Below are positions 1 through 8,953 of a DNA stretch of 64,000 bases, piece after piece. The translations under genes were made by a program, and so were the position numbers. A model generated the notes under the pieces. The model saw nothing but the letters and a program-made list of their open reading frames with translations. It was not told the origin of the DNA and searched no databases. The DNA comes from Candidatus Zixiibacteriota bacterium (GTDB lineage: Bacteria > Zixibacteria > MSB-5A5 > GN15 > JACZUZ01), in contig JAJRPJ010000002.1 in NCBI GenBank assembly GCA_024280835.1, positions 1 through 64,000 of the forward strand, read 5' to 3'. Every line of letters starts with the position of its first letter. The stretch's first letter is position 1.

Positions 1-1
1 A

Positions 2-694
2 CGCCCAATCAATTTCTCAAAGACAATTCCCACCAGCGGAAGAAAACTCCGCGGACAATCAATCGACAAACGCCTAACCGCCACTGGCCGAGCCTACAGC
101 ATCCGTCCCGATTCCAACGGCTTCGTCCTAGCCCTAGGCGCCACAGATAGTCTCTACACCAAAGTCTTTTCATTCCGTGGCCTAGGGATAAATGGTGTCT
201 ATCAAGATCCCGTCTCACGTGGCATGACCAACAGCTATGCCATCGATTTCCTCGAACTCGCACGAATATATCGCAACCGCAAAGCAGTCAAAGACCTAAA
301 CCGCATTCTCACCAAGGCCCTGGAAATCTTCCCACAAAACAGTCGCGTCAACCAAGAATATCTCGAAGCCCTATATCTAGAACAAGGCAACGAAGCTGTC
401 AAAACTTTTGTCGACACAAGCTCATTTTCCGTCAAAACTGACCTCTTCAAACGCTGGACACAGGTCGCCAAAACCGCAGGAGACGACAGCATCGCCGTGA
501 CAATTCTTGAGGAAGCCCATCAGCGTTTCCAAAACGACCGAGAGCTATTCTACGGCCTAGTCGCCCTACAACTAGAAAGCAAAGACTATAGCAATCTAGC
601 CACAAACTTGACCCAATGGACCCAGAAAAATCCTGCCGATACTTCCGCACGGAATTTGCTCCAAAGGCTACTGAACTCTGCGTCTGGAAATTGA
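2..694 (+). CDS. C-terminal part of a probable DUF2723-type membrane protein with TPR tail (5' end outside window)
   Basis: The frame is open without a stop from the window edge to TGA at 692-694, so only the last ~230 residues are visible. An internal ATG at 224 is not needed as a start. The last ~150 residues are amphipathic helices of TPR character (e.g. LARIYRNRK, LTKALEIFPQ). Just before them is VYQDPVSRGM, which resembles the junction between membrane part and TPR tail in DUF2723 proteins (protein O-mannosyltransferase-like). That assignment is inference, because the membrane domain lies outside the window. It is the first of five same-strand envelope-glycan genes, 57 bases before the GT4 gene, and shares their C-rich third codon positions. 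Confidence 0.6.
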   Translation, partial: RPINFSKTIPTSGRKLRGQSIDKRLTATGRAYSIRPDSNGFVLALGATDSLYTKVFSFRGLGINGVYQDPVSRGMTNSYAIDFLELARIYRNRKAVKDLNRILTKALEIFPQNSRVNQEYLEALYLEQGNEAVKTFVDTSSFSVKTDLFKRWTQVAKTAGDDSIAVTILEEAHQRFQNDRELFYGLVALQLESKDYSNLATNLTQWTQKNPADTSARNLLQRLLNSASGN

Positions 695-751
695 AATCCA
701 GATCAATCCTAATAATTGAACGTCATTAGCGCATAAAACGTACAAAACCTC

Positions 752-1885
752 ATGAAAATCTTAGCTCTAAATTGGCAGGACCTCAAGAACCCACTCTCAG
801 GTGGGGCAGAAGTCCATTTGGAGGAACTCCTACGTCGTTTGAGCTCAATGGGCCATGAAGTCACTCTCTTTTGCAGTAATTACGCAGGCGGCCTACCCGA
901 GGAAACAATCGAGGGCGTAAAAATAATCCGCCGCGGCAGTCGTTTCGATTTCAACTTCATGGCGCCATTCCATCTCAGACGTCTAGTCAAAGCCGAGAAA
1001 TTCGACATACTCCTCGAAGATATCAACAAAATTCCATTCTATACACCGCTCTATCTAAACATCCCCACGCTGGTAGTCATCCCACATCTTTTCGCCACTA
1101 CCGTCTTTCAGGAAATCAATTTCATCCTCGGCAGTTACATCTACTGCGCCGAACGCCCCATGGCCACTGTCTATCGTCGCCAAAAATTCAACGTCATCTC
1201 AGAATCAACCGCCGACGATCTCAAAGAGCGGGGTATACCCGAAAAAAATATCACCGTTGTCCACTGTGGAATCGACAACTCTATGTACAACCACGACCCC
1301 GCACTCAAAAAGTACGAAACCCCGACAATCATCTATCTCGGTCGTCTAAAAAAATACAAATGTGTCCAACACCTAATCAGTTCGCTAAAGATTATTCGCC
1401 AAACCGTTGCAGATGCTAGATTAATGGTCGTAGGTGCAGGAGACTACCTCGATGACCTAAAAAAACACGCAGACACTCTCGGACTCAAAGATTGCGTAGA
1501 GTTCACAGGCTTTGTAACCTCAGAAGACAAAGTCGAAAGACTCCGTCGCGCCCATGTCTGCGTTTGTCCCTCAACTAAAGAGGGCTGGGGCCTAACCAAT
1601 ATCGAGGCCAATGCTTGCGGAACTGCGGTAATCGCCGCCAATGTCGCTGGCCTAAAAGATTCAGTGCGTGACAATGAATCAGGATTCTTGTATCCTCATG
1701 GCGACATTGATGCCCTCGCCAGCAAAATCAAAACCGTCCTCACCGACAACACCGAACGCGAGCGTATCGAAAACGGAGCCTTAGCGTGGTCAAAACAATT
1801 TAGCTGGGATCTAGCTGCAGTGGCCTTTATGAAAAACATCGAAGAAACTCTCTCAAACAATACCACCACAGGTAATTCCCAATGA
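752..1885 (+). CDS. Glycosyltransferase family 4 (GT-B fold)
   Basis: 377 residues. The N-terminal acceptor domain begins with KNPLSGGAEVHLEELLRRL, the usual GGAE loop of GT4 enzymes. The C-terminal donor domain carries IIYLGRLKKYK and, near residues 277-291, the E-x7-E signature EGWGLTNIEANACG that binds the nucleotide sugar. It likely transfers a sugar from an activated donor at the inner face of the membrane for a polysaccharide or glycolipid. The gene overlaps the next one by four bases (ATGA), so they are probably translated together. Family is clear; donor and acceptor are not. Confidence 0.93.
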   Translation: MKILALNWQDLKNPLSGGAEVHLEELLRRLSSMGHEVTLFCSNYAGGLPEETIEGVKIIRRGSRFDFNFMAPFHLRRLVKAEKFDILLEDINKIPFYTPLYLNIPTLVVIPHLFATTVFQEINFILGSYIYCAERPMATVYRRQKFNVISESTADDLKERGIPEKNITVVHCGIDNSMYNHDPALKKYETPTIIYLGRLKKYKCVQHLISSLKIIRQTVADARLMVVGAGDYLDDLKKHADTLGLKDCVEFTGFVTSEDKVERLRRAHVCVCPSTKEGWGLTNIEANACGTAVIAANVAGLKDSVRDNESGFLYPHGDIDALASKIKTVLTDNTERERIENGALAWSKQFSWDLAAVAFMKNIEETLSNNTTTGNSQ

Positions 1886-2880
1886 CTCGCCGCCAAACAG
1901 CAATCATACTTGGTATAGTAACATCAATCGCGGCCCTTTGGGTTACTTTCAGCAAAATAAAATTTGATGAAGTCAGCTCCGCTCTCCAAACCGCAAACTA
2001 TTGGCTCCTAATACCAAATATCGTCATTATTCTCATCGGTATGTACCAACGCGCTTGGCGCTGGGGACGTATGGCCAAGCCCATAACTAATGTCGCTTTC
2101 AACAAACTCCTCTCAGCCACAGCTGTCGGCTTCATGGCCAACAATGTTCTGCCCATGCGCCTCGGGGAGTTTGTCCGCGCTTATTCACTCTCCAAACAAG
2201 AGCCCAAAATTACAAAGTCCGCCTCGCTAGCAATGATCTTTACCGAAAGAATCATCTTCGACCTAGCGGCGCTAATCGGAATCTTCGGTCTAATCCTCTG
2301 GTCAACTTCGATCGTCGAACTAGAAAAATATAAAATGACCAGCGGCCTAATCCTGATTGTGGCTTTCAGTGGTTATTTCTTTGCCATAGCTATGGCCAAG
2401 TGGCCCGAAAAAATCTCAGAGTTCATGCACAGCAAACTCAGCTTCCTGCCAATAAAAGCCCGCGATTTCTTGCGCGACACAATCGAACGCTTTTCGGTCG
2501 GCCTACAATTCATGCGCTCACCAGCAGCTGGACTCTCTGTTCTAGCACAGACTGGCCTTATCTGGCTCGGACTCGGCATCTCAAACTATTTCGTTTTCCA
2601 GGCCTTCGGCCTAAATCTCCCACTAGAGGCATCATTCACAACCTTGGTAGTAGTCTCAATCGGAATAATGATTCCTTCGTCTCCTGGATTCGTCGGTGTC
2701 TACCATCTAGCCGTCTTAGTGTCACTACGCGACATCTATGGTGTAGATGAAAACACCGCCATTGCCTGCGCGGTCATCATGCACGCCGCCCAATACGCTG
2801 CCGTAACACTCTTCGGACTATTTCACCTTTGGAAAGGCCACCTCTCCCTAAAGGAAGTTGAAGAAGAGGCCACCGCTTAA
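1882..2880 (+). CDS. Lysylphosphatidylglycerol synthase TM-type (UPF0104) membrane protein
   Basis: 332 residues with about eight hydrophobic segments. Motifs typical of the flippase-like LPG_synthase_TM family are present: WRWGRMAKP after TM2, NNVLPMRLGEFVRAYSL (residues ~90-106) and PSSPGFVGVYHLAVL in the C-terminal half. There is no catalytic aminoacyl-transferase domain, so it is the membrane-only form, usually found beside glycosyltransferases and thought to move or handle lipid-linked substrates. It overlaps both neighbours (ATGA upstream, TAATG downstream), which ties it to the GT4 and GT2 genes. The exact substrate cannot be read from the sequence. Confidence 0.9.
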   Translation: MTRRQTAIILGIVTSIAALWVTFSKIKFDEVSSALQTANYWLLIPNIVIILIGMYQRAWRWGRMAKPITNVAFNKLLSATAVGFMANNVLPMRLGEFVRAYSLSKQEPKITKSASLAMIFTERIIFDLAALIGIFGLILWSTSIVELEKYKMTSGLILIVAFSGYFFAIAMAKWPEKISEFMHSKLSFLPIKARDFLRDTIERFSVGLQFMRSPAAGLSVLAQTGLIWLGLGISNYFVFQAFGLNLPLEASFTTLVVVSIGIMIPSSPGFVGVYHLAVLVSLRDIYGVDENTAIACAVIMHAAQYAAVTLFGLFHLWKGHLSLKEVEEEATA

Positions 2881-3632
2881 TGACACCTGATTCATCAAAT
2901 CAAGAACCAACCAACGACAAGAAAATTCTCATCATTTTGCCCGCCTACAATGAAAAAGGCAAAATCGGCAAAGTCGTCGAAAAAATCATCGCCACAAAAA
3001 TCCCCTGCACAATCCTAACAGTCGATGACTGTTCAAATGACGGCACAAGGGAAGAGGCCCTCCAAGCAGGCGCCGAAGTCATCACCCACAAACACAACAC
3101 AGGCGTAGGCGGCGGAATCCGCACAGGTATCCACTATGGCCAAGAACACAATTTCGAAATCGGTGTCGTCCTCTCAGGCGATGACCAACACGAGCCCTCA
3201 GAACTACCAATAGCCTTAGCGCCAATAGAAAACAACACCGCCGACTTCGTCCAAGGCTCACGCTACATGGAAGGCGGCCAACTAATCAACGAACGCCTCT
3301 TCCGCAAAGTCACCACCCACGCCTATAGTTGGATTTTCTCATTTCTAACTGGAGTGAAAATCACCGACGCCACCAATGGCTTCCGCGCCTTCCGCTTCTC
3401 AATTTTTTCTGAACCAACAATCAATCTAGACCAAGACTGGCTAGACACCTACGAGCTAGAGCCATATTTGCTCTACAAAGCCGTCACAGCAAAATCAATC
3501 CGAGTCATTGAAGCCCCGATAACAATTCGTTATCATGCTGTAGGCAAAGACTTCACCAAAATGCGCCCAGTCTTCGACTGGTGGAGACTAGCGCGACCAA
3601 TGTTCATGCTAAAACTAAGAATCAGAAAATAA
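2880..3632 (+). CDS. Glycosyltransferase family 2 (DPM/DPG synthase-like)
   Basis: 250 residues. The GT-A fold starts with ILIILPAYNEKGKIGKVVEKI and the first Asp motif DDCSNDGT at about residues 48-55. The metal-binding region reads SGDDQHEPSELP near residue 100, where dolichyl-phosphate-mannose-type enzymes have DADGQHxP; both acidic residues are kept. There are no C-terminal membrane segments. The start ATG shares its A with the preceding TAA, indicating translational coupling. It probably makes a polyprenyl-phosphate sugar or extends a glycan for the same pathway as its neighbours. Confidence 0.92.
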   Translation: MTPDSSNQEPTNDKKILIILPAYNEKGKIGKVVEKIIATKIPCTILTVDDCSNDGTREEALQAGAEVITHKHNTGVGGGIRTGIHYGQEHNFEIGVVLSGDDQHEPSELPIALAPIENNTADFVQGSRYMEGGQLINERLFRKVTTHAYSWIFSFLTGVKITDATNGFRAFRFSIFSEPTINLDQDWLDTYELEPYLLYKAVTAKSIRVIEAPITIRYHAVGKDFTKMRPVFDWWRLARPMFMLKLRIRK

Positions 3633-3681
3633 TTTGTCATACAAATAATCTCTACCAAAAAAATAACATGAGCGTGCGATT

Positions 3682-4638
3682 ATGATTACTCCCATAGATT
3701 TCTCTGGCAAAAAGGTCCTCATAACTGGCGCCGCTGGCTTCGTCGGCTCAAATCTCATGCGCGCCGTCTACGACGCAGGGGGAGAGATAACCGCTCTCGA
3801 TGACCTCTTCACAGGCGACCTAAAAAACATCGACAATGACATCAAATATAAATTCATCGAAGGTAGTGTCACCGATGCCGAACTTGTCACAAAACTAGTC
3901 AAGGACGCCGACTATGTCGCTCATCTCGCCGCACGCAACATCATCGTCTCCACCAAGAACCCCCGCGACGACTACGCCAGCAATATCGGCGGCACACTCA
4001 ACATCCTCATGGCCGCACGCGAAGCCCAAAACGTCAAAATCGTCTACACATCCTCAGCCTCAGTCTATGGCAACCCCATGCACCTACCAATTTCCGAAAA
4101 CGAAACCCCACTAACTTTCTCGCCCTACTCAGTCTCAAAACTAGCTGGCGAAAACTACTGCACCGCGTTCTACGAAACCTATGGCGTCCACGTTTCAGCC
4201 GTGCGCTATTCAAATGTCTATGGAATCAAACAGGACCCGTCGAATCCCTATTGCGGAGTAGTCTCAAAATTCATTGAAGCCATCGCCAACGACAAAGTCA
4301 TCAGCGTCCACGGCGACGGCCAGCAAACCCGAGACTTCACCTACGTCACCGACACAGTCGAAGCCACTTTAATCGCGCTACTGTCACCTCGCTCTGACGG
4401 CATGGTCTTCAATGTCGGCTCAGGCTTCGAAGTCTCAGTGTTAAAACTAGCCGACGAAATCGGCAAAGCCTTCGGCAAAGAACCCAGGATCGAACACATC
4501 GACCGCCGAGACATCGACAACATCCGCCGCCGAGTCCTAAACATCGAAAAAATCCGCTCCCGCCTAAGATGGCAACCAAGAACCACCCTACGCCAAGGCA
4601 TCCAACGCACAGTAGAATGGTGGCGCTCCACCCGCTAA
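3682..4638 (+). CDS. NAD-dependent epimerase/dehydratase (UDP-glucose 4-epimerase family)
   Basis: 318 residues, full length for the extended short-chain dehydrogenase family. Rossmann motif GAAGFVG at residues 16-22. The catalytic YxxxK is YSVSK (Y149, K153), preceded by the Ser-rich strand YTSSASVYG. The end (RLRWQPRTTLRQGIQRTVEWW) is typical of the group. It likely interconverts or dehydrates an NDP-sugar for the glycosyltransferases upstream. It sits 49 bases after the GT2 gene on the same strand, probably one operon. Whether it acts on UDP-Glc/Gal or another NDP-sugar is undecided. Confidence 0.92.
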   Translation: MITPIDFSGKKVLITGAAGFVGSNLMRAVYDAGGEITALDDLFTGDLKNIDNDIKYKFIEGSVTDAELVTKLVKDADYVAHLAARNIIVSTKNPRDDYASNIGGTLNILMAAREAQNVKIVYTSSASVYGNPMHLPISENETPLTFSPYSVSKLAGENYCTAFYETYGVHVSAVRYSNVYGIKQDPSNPYCGVVSKFIEAIANDKVISVHGDGQQTRDFTYVTDTVEATLIALLSPRSDGMVFNVGSGFEVSVLKLADEIGKAFGKEPRIEHIDRRDIDNIRRRVLNIEKIRSRLRWQPRTTLRQGIQRTVEWWRSTR

Positions 4639-4713
4639 CTGTCTAAGCTGTTTTGAAAAGGTTTATAGTAAAGTGGCGAACTTCGTCATTCCCGAGAAGG
4701 CGGAAACACACAT

Positions 4714-5244
4714 TCAATAAGCTACTGCTTCAATCCTTTTACCTTCAATCCGAATCATCTGAATCGAAGTGTCTGCAAACACCGCCTGAGAGTTTTCTTC
4801 ATAGGAAATGAAAACCCCAAACTTAATCGAATCTATACTGTTGGGGATCATCAAATCGTCGAATATATACGTGTAGGAATACTCTACGCTATTAATGTTG
4901 ATAGCGTTAGTGGCAACGCTGTCTAGAGTCAAAGAGTTGATCCCATCGTCAAATTCGACGGTTGCTTCTAAGAGTCGCATACTAAGAAATCGTTCTTTTT
5001 GTGATTCAACAAGGATATCACTGCGTCTAGTCCAAACATGGATCGAATAAACACTGTCCTTAAAATTGTCTTTATTGACTATTACATCTATATCCAATCC
5101 GAAAGTAAAGTCCCTGAAATCTATTACATGAGTCATAATATACTGCCCTTGACCGATGCCAAAAAGCTTGTAATAGTTAGTAACGCACCCAACACAGATA
5201 AGCGCCAAAATACTAGCGATTGCAATAGTTCTTTTAATCTTCAC
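4714..5244 (-). CDS. Hypothetical secreted/lipoprotein-like protein
   Basis: 176 residues starting MKIKRTIAIASILALICVGC: basic start, hydrophobic core, then Cys20. The box (Cys-Val-Gly-Cys) lacks the usual Leu at -3, so lipidation is plausible but not certain. The mature part is beta-rich and acidic (e.g. IVNKDNFKDSVYSIHVW, YEENSQAVFADTSIQMIRI). No family is recognised. It is convergent with the epimerase, and its base composition is more A+T-rich and less C-skewed than the flanking genes, which hints at a different history. Confidence 0.6.
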   Translation of the reverse strand: MKIKRTIAIASILALICVGCVTNYYKLFGIGQGQYIMTHVIDFRDFTFGLDIDVIVNKDNFKDSVYSIHVWTRRSDILVESQKERFLSMRLLEATVEFDDGINSLTLDSVATNAININSVEYSYTYIFDDLMIPNSIDSIKFGVFISYEENSQAVFADTSIQMIRIEGKRIEAVAY

Positions 5245-5301
5245 AACTCAGTAGTCACCGTCACCCACAGCTCACTGTAGGAATATATCGCGCAAAAAAA
5301 C

Positions 5302-5772
5302 TCAATCCCAAATCAAACCTCGCTCAACCCCAGCCGTCCGCAAATAATCCAACATCTGACCCATATGCACCGACTCATGATATGCAATCCGATTTAGATA
5401 ATCACCAAGCCCCTTAATCTGACCTTTCTCACTGCGCACAATCTTAACTTCAGATAAATCACTCTCCGAAAACCCACGAATCATCTCAATAAAATCCGCC
5501 CGATGTGGCTGCGCCAACGCCAACTCATTCTCAACACTTACCAACGGCGCATCACCCCAAGGCGAATTAAACTCCCCAAGATTCCCACGGTTCTTAACAA
5601 TCGTATGAAACAAATGCTCACCCTCAAGCACATGACGAATCATCTCAATCACCGTCAACGCCTTCTCATCAGGCCGCCACGAAAGCGACTCCTGTGGAAT
5701 CACCTCCCAAACCTTAATACTCCGCCGACGAATCTCCGAAAAGTTCAAAACAATAATCTCACTAGCAGTCAT
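5302..5772 (-). CDS. DinB family protein
   Basis: 156 residues from the chosen ATG (MTASEIIVL). That start has AGAGGG six bases upstream; an in-frame TTG and ATG further up lie on or before this ribosome site. Four-helix DinB-like fold: SLSWRPDEKALTVIEMIRHV near the start, the first His in MIRHVLEGEH, and YHESVHMGQMLDYLR near the end. These supply the three histidines that bind a divalent metal in this family. Members are thiol- or stress-related metal-dependent enzymes of varied function; the substrate cannot be told here. Stands alone. Confidence 0.87.
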   Translation of the reverse strand: MTASEIIVLNFSEIRRRSIKVWEVIPQESLSWRPDEKALTVIEMIRHVLEGEHLFHTIVKNRGNLGEFNSPWGDAPLVSVENELALAQPHRADFIEMIRGFSESDLSEVKIVRSEKGQIKGLGDYLNRIAYHESVHMGQMLDYLRTAGVERGLIWD

Positions 5773-5943
5773 AACCATCCCTCTCAAATGTCATCCAAAC
5801 CAAGGCCTCAAACTCCAGCCAACAACACAATAAAAAGAATAAAACCAACAACCACCATCACATATCAAAAATATTTTCTGTAATTCAGTAGTGAATAGGG
5901 CAAATTAAGGTAGGTCAAATCCCCTTTTCAGGGACTTGACATG

Positions 5944-6963
5944 TTACTGCACAGCACGATTCAAATACCCAGTTTCAAACAATGAGTCCAAATGCAACGT
6001 CCTAGTTTGATATTCTACAGACATTGAATCATTGAAATAGGAATCGTATAAGTCATTCATTAACTCCTCATATTCCCAGAATTCCTCAGGTCCGATAAGA
6101 GACCAGATTTTATCATTAACCAAAAGATCGATATAGTTCTCAAGTTCCTTGCCTTGAATCGAATGAATACGATTCCCTACCAATCGATAAGTCATCAAAT
6201 GCCCATCCAATCGGCCGATTGCAATAGCGTAAGCGCCTCTCTCCTCATCTCGGCGACACGAAATCAAAGCGAATTTGTCTCCGACTAGAGTTGAATGGTC
6301 AAGCATAGTTAATGTGCTCTGGTCATTGATAAACTGTTCAAATGGCTCATCGTAGGCTAATGCGAATGGCAGGCCAATTTCAGGTCCTTCTATCCTTCTA
6401 GTCGGCGGCCTTGATCCGCGAGATTGTAGTGAAGCCATGTAATACAACGAGAAATGCATGCCCACTTCATATTCCAACTTACCGAGCTTTGTTTGTTTGT
6501 GTGAATCTAAGAAGGACTTCCAGCCCCTATCAGTATTCCAAAAAGGTTTGTCAGAGAAGAGCATCCCAAGAGAATCTGAGTTGAGAGCATCGAGGTACCA
6601 CTTCCGATTAGTCGAATTCTTTTCTGGATGTTCTTGGATCCCAGAAAGAAAAATATTGTAAACCTCCCCTCCATTATGGACCCCAAACCAACGTTCGTAC
6701 TCAAAGGCAGCTTGATCTCGCGCAGAGTAAATGACAGCGAATTCATTGCCCATCGTCCTAAACCAGTCAATTCTTCTGGGGGCCCTCAAGTCACTAATCC
6801 TCGTTTGAGGACTGACACCATACTCATGATAAGCAAGCGTCAAAACAGCCGCACGCCATTCCAAGTCACTAATGTTGCCCGAATTGTAGGTATCACAACT
6901 CAATAGAAGCATGGCGTTCACCAATAGAGCGCTGGCGAGAAACAGTCGTACAAACGTTTTAAT
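5944..6963 (-). CDS. Hypothetical lipoprotein with probable non-AUG (AUU) start
   Basis: About 340 residues. The first ATG/GTG/TTG codons would begin inside or after the signal peptide. Extending upstream in frame gives IKTFVRLFLASALLVNAM followed by LLLSC, a complete lipoprotein signal with lipobox Leu-Leu-Ser-Cys. A TGA stop sits just upstream, and GAGG lies 7 bases before an ATT codon at 6961-6963 (an ATC precedes it), so AUU is the best start. The mature part is acidic, with many aromatic residues and no recognised domain (e.g. WYLDALNSDSLGMLF, WSLIGPEEFWEYEEL). It is followed by about 170 bases before DinB. Confidence 0.6.
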   Translation of the reverse strand: MKTFVRLFLASALLVNAMLLLSCDTYNSGNISDLEWRAAVLTLAYHEYGVSPQTRISDLRAPRRIDWFRTMGNEFAVIYSARDQAAFEYERWFGVHNGGEVYNIFLSGIQEHPEKNSTNRKWYLDALNSDSLGMLFSDKPFWNTDRGWKSFLDSHKQTKLGKLEYEVGMHFSLYYMASLQSRGSRPPTRRIEGPEIGLPFALAYDEPFEQFINDQSTLTMLDHSTLVGDKFALISCRRDEERGAYAIAIGRLDGHLMTYRLVGNRIHSIQGKELENYIDLLVNDKIWSLIGPEEFWEYEELMNDLYDSYFNDSMSVEYQTRTLHLDSLFETGYLNRAVQ

Positions 6964-7285
6964 GATGCCACCTCATCGGAAACGAGTAACCCACCCTTTG
7001 GGGTGATAACAGTCAAGCTTCATTGTAGTATACCTCACTGGCGTCCCATCCGCTTGCGGTGGGATTAGTTACAATGCTCAAACTTACAATCCAGTCAGAC
7101 CAAATGCAACCGAATCACCACAACTTCATCTCCAATTCACATCCCAGCCAACCATTTGGCTGAAATCATACCTGACTCACCTCAAATCCAAGTTTATTGT
7201 TGCAATAAGAGCGGATTCTTGCTGATATACTAATGACAACAGCACAAAGCCAGTTGTCACAAAAGCGTCGACAGGGAAGTCAGAA
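6964..7285. other. Intergenic region between divergent genes
   Basis: 322 bases between the divergent lipoprotein (minus) and anchored protein (plus) genes. It contains an imperfect hairpin at about 7050-7072 (CCCA-T-CCGC / GCGG-TGGG, one bulged base). The + strand is rich in A and C. No RNA gene or clear promoter was recognised. Confidence 0.5.
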
Positions 7286-7855
7286 ATGAAAGTCATTCTA
7301 AAAATACTATTATCTATGGCCCTCCTCGGAGTAGTCGTCGGTGTCTCATACCTAAAAACCATACCAGCTGAAAACCTCGGCTCAGACGTCGGTTCCGACA
7401 TCCAACCAACCACAGAGACTCCAGAAGCCCCAGTCGCAACAGAATCAGATAAGAAAGACGGGGAAGAGGCCATCATTCTCAAAAAAGAAGAGCCAACCAA
7501 ACAGGACAACACGCCCCAAGAAAAAAGTCAGGTCACAACAACGATACTCACACCAGCGCCCACAGAACCTCCCAAAATCCTGACCATCAGCGCCAAAAGT
7601 AACAGCGGCCAAACCGATACAACACAATCTGGCCCCACCACAGCCGCCAACAGCGCCAATACAGATGCAAAAGTCCGCGAAGAACAAATCATCATCTACT
7701 TCAAAGACAGACTAAAATCCCTACCTGACGACCTAAGCTCCTACGAGAAAAAAGTCGCCATCAAAGAAGTCCGCGACGAAACTTGTGATTTATTCCATAT
7801 ATCTAGAACCAAACTCAACCAACTAGCCCGACTACACAAAATAACCTACCCCTAA
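7286..7855 (+). CDS. Membrane-anchored protein with long Pro/Thr linker and helical C-terminal domain
   Basis: 189 residues. One N-terminal membrane anchor (MKVILKILLSMALLGVVVGV) is followed by about 100 residues of low-complexity Pro/Thr/Glu/Lys sequence. A compact helical domain of about 55 residues ends the protein (EEQIIIYFKDRLKSL, FHISRTKLNQLARLH). The last part has helix-turn-helix-like spacing (ISRTKLNQL), but this is weak. It lies 32 bases before a sigma-region-4-like gene on the same strand, so the two may form a membrane/regulator pair. No family recognised. Confidence 0.7.
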   Translation: MKVILKILLSMALLGVVVGVSYLKTIPAENLGSDVGSDIQPTTETPEAPVATESDKKDGEEAIILKKEEPTKQDNTPQEKSQVTTTILTPAPTEPPKILTISAKSNSGQTDTTQSGPTTAANSANTDAKVREEQIIIYFKDRLKSLPDDLSSYEKKVAIKEVRDETCDLFHISRTKLNQLARLHKITYP

Positions 7856-7887
7856 CCCACCCTTGAAGACCTTGGCCTAAAATCCAG

Positions 7888-8214
7888 ATGGGACGAGAGC
7901 ACGAATTTGCCGAACTAATCGTCAGCCGCAAAATGTTGGAATCTTTTCCAGCCACGCGCTCGGCCTACCGCAGCCGCGAGTCAGCCCCCGAACTCGACAA
8001 AACAATTGACCGCCTCCGCAAAAAAATCAAATGGCACATCGCCCACTCACTCTCCAAACGTCAAAAAGAAGTTATCAGGCTCTACATGCTCGGCAAAAAA
8101 GAACGCGAAATAGCAGGCATTCTCGGCATCAAGCAACAAGTTGTTAACATTTATAAGTGGCGCGCCATCAAGAAGTTACAAAAAGTTTTGACAGCAGAGG
8201 TGTATGTCAAATAA
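7888..8214 (+). CDS. Small sigma-70 region 4 / HTH protein
   Basis: 108 residues. The C-terminal half is a clear helix-turn-helix of sigma region 4 or LuxR type: LSKRQKEVIRLYMLGKKER, EIAGILGIKQQVVNIYKWR, then IKKLQK. There is no region 2, so it is not a complete sigma factor. The N-terminal ~45 residues are charged and helical. It probably binds DNA or RNA polymerase as a small regulator. It is adjacent to the anchored protein upstream. Start ATG is the only sensible one; no strong ribosome site is seen. Confidence 0.75.
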   Translation: MGREHEFAELIVSRKMLESFPATRSAYRSRESAPELDKTIDRLRKKIKWHIAHSLSKRQKEVIRLYMLGKKEREIAGILGIKQQVVNIYKWRAIKKLQKVLTAEVYVK

Positions 8215-8545
8215 CTAGTACGTGACAGTTGTGGTCTCCGTTTCAAGTCGGTTCCCTCTTACAGTCCCTCACTGTACCGACCTTAGCAGTCCAATAAAAA
8301 GAGGAGGTAAAACCTCGAATACAATCGAGCTGGCTACATATGTGTGATTGCACATTCAAAAAAACACGCCGAGAATCAAGACTCTGGATTTTGTCTCGTT
8401 GATGCGACCCTGAATCACTAAATACGAGGCATCTAAATCCAATTTGGTTCACCCTGTCACACTTTTTATTATTATTTTTAATCTCCTCACTCCTTACACC
8501 TGGTAATCCGTTTTTCACGGTAAGTCAACGAAAAGGGAGGTCGCT
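8215..8545. other. Gene-free region near strand-composition switch
   Basis: 331 bases with no credible gene. It holds a GAGG-taaaa-CCTC hairpin (8301-8314) overlapping CTCG...CGAG, and an A+T-rich tract around 8460-8485. No DnaA-box cluster was found by eye. It is the left side of the zone where the + strand changes from A/C-rich to G/T-rich. Confidence 0.5.
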
Positions 8546-8734
8546 ATGCCTAGAAAGAAAGAAAACGAAGAGTTTGTCGAAACTGGCGCCAAAGACATTT
8601 GGAATCCTTTCGCACTCCAATCCTTAGCCCCAGAGAGATTCGGCTCTGTCGCCGCTCTAATCCTGAGCGGCAAACACAATTTATTGAGCTTCGCAAATCG
8701 ACGCACCCCGCGCTCGACCCTACGAAGTTTCTGA
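8546..8734 (+). CDS. Possible small protein of unknown function
   Basis: 62 residues, basic at both ends. The only support is a very good ribosome site (GGGAGGT four bases before ATG) and a sensible start MPRKKENEEFVETGAKD. No family is recognised. A minus-strand frame covers the same bases, but it has no ribosome site. Confidence 0.4.
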   Translation: MPRKKENEEFVETGAKDIWNPFALQSLAPERFGSVAALILSGKHNLLSFANRRTPRSTLRSF

Positions 8735-8841
8735 TGCGCAGAATCGACACCTAAAGCCTCCACCAAACGTCCTGCGACTAGGACACCCTCTGATGGATGT
8801 TGAAATTGTCGAGATGGTAGTCCAATCTGCGTTATTTAGAC

Positions 8842-8881
8842 TGCCAAGAAGCCACGAGTTAATGCTCGTGGCTTCTTGGCA
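8842..8881. terminator. 17-bp perfect hairpin, possible bidirectional terminator
   Basis: Perfect inverted repeat with arms 8842-8858 and 8865-8881 (core GCCAAGAAGCCACGAG) and a 6-base loop TTAATG. Neither side has a long T-run, so intrinsic termination is uncertain. It separates the small ORF from the ZIP gene and lies in the composition-switch zone. Confidence 0.4.
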
Positions 8882-8953
8882 AATACATGATTTTGATAAT
8901 TGACACTCATCAATCTTGACATGGCCATAGTAATTTGAGAGATTCGACTCACT

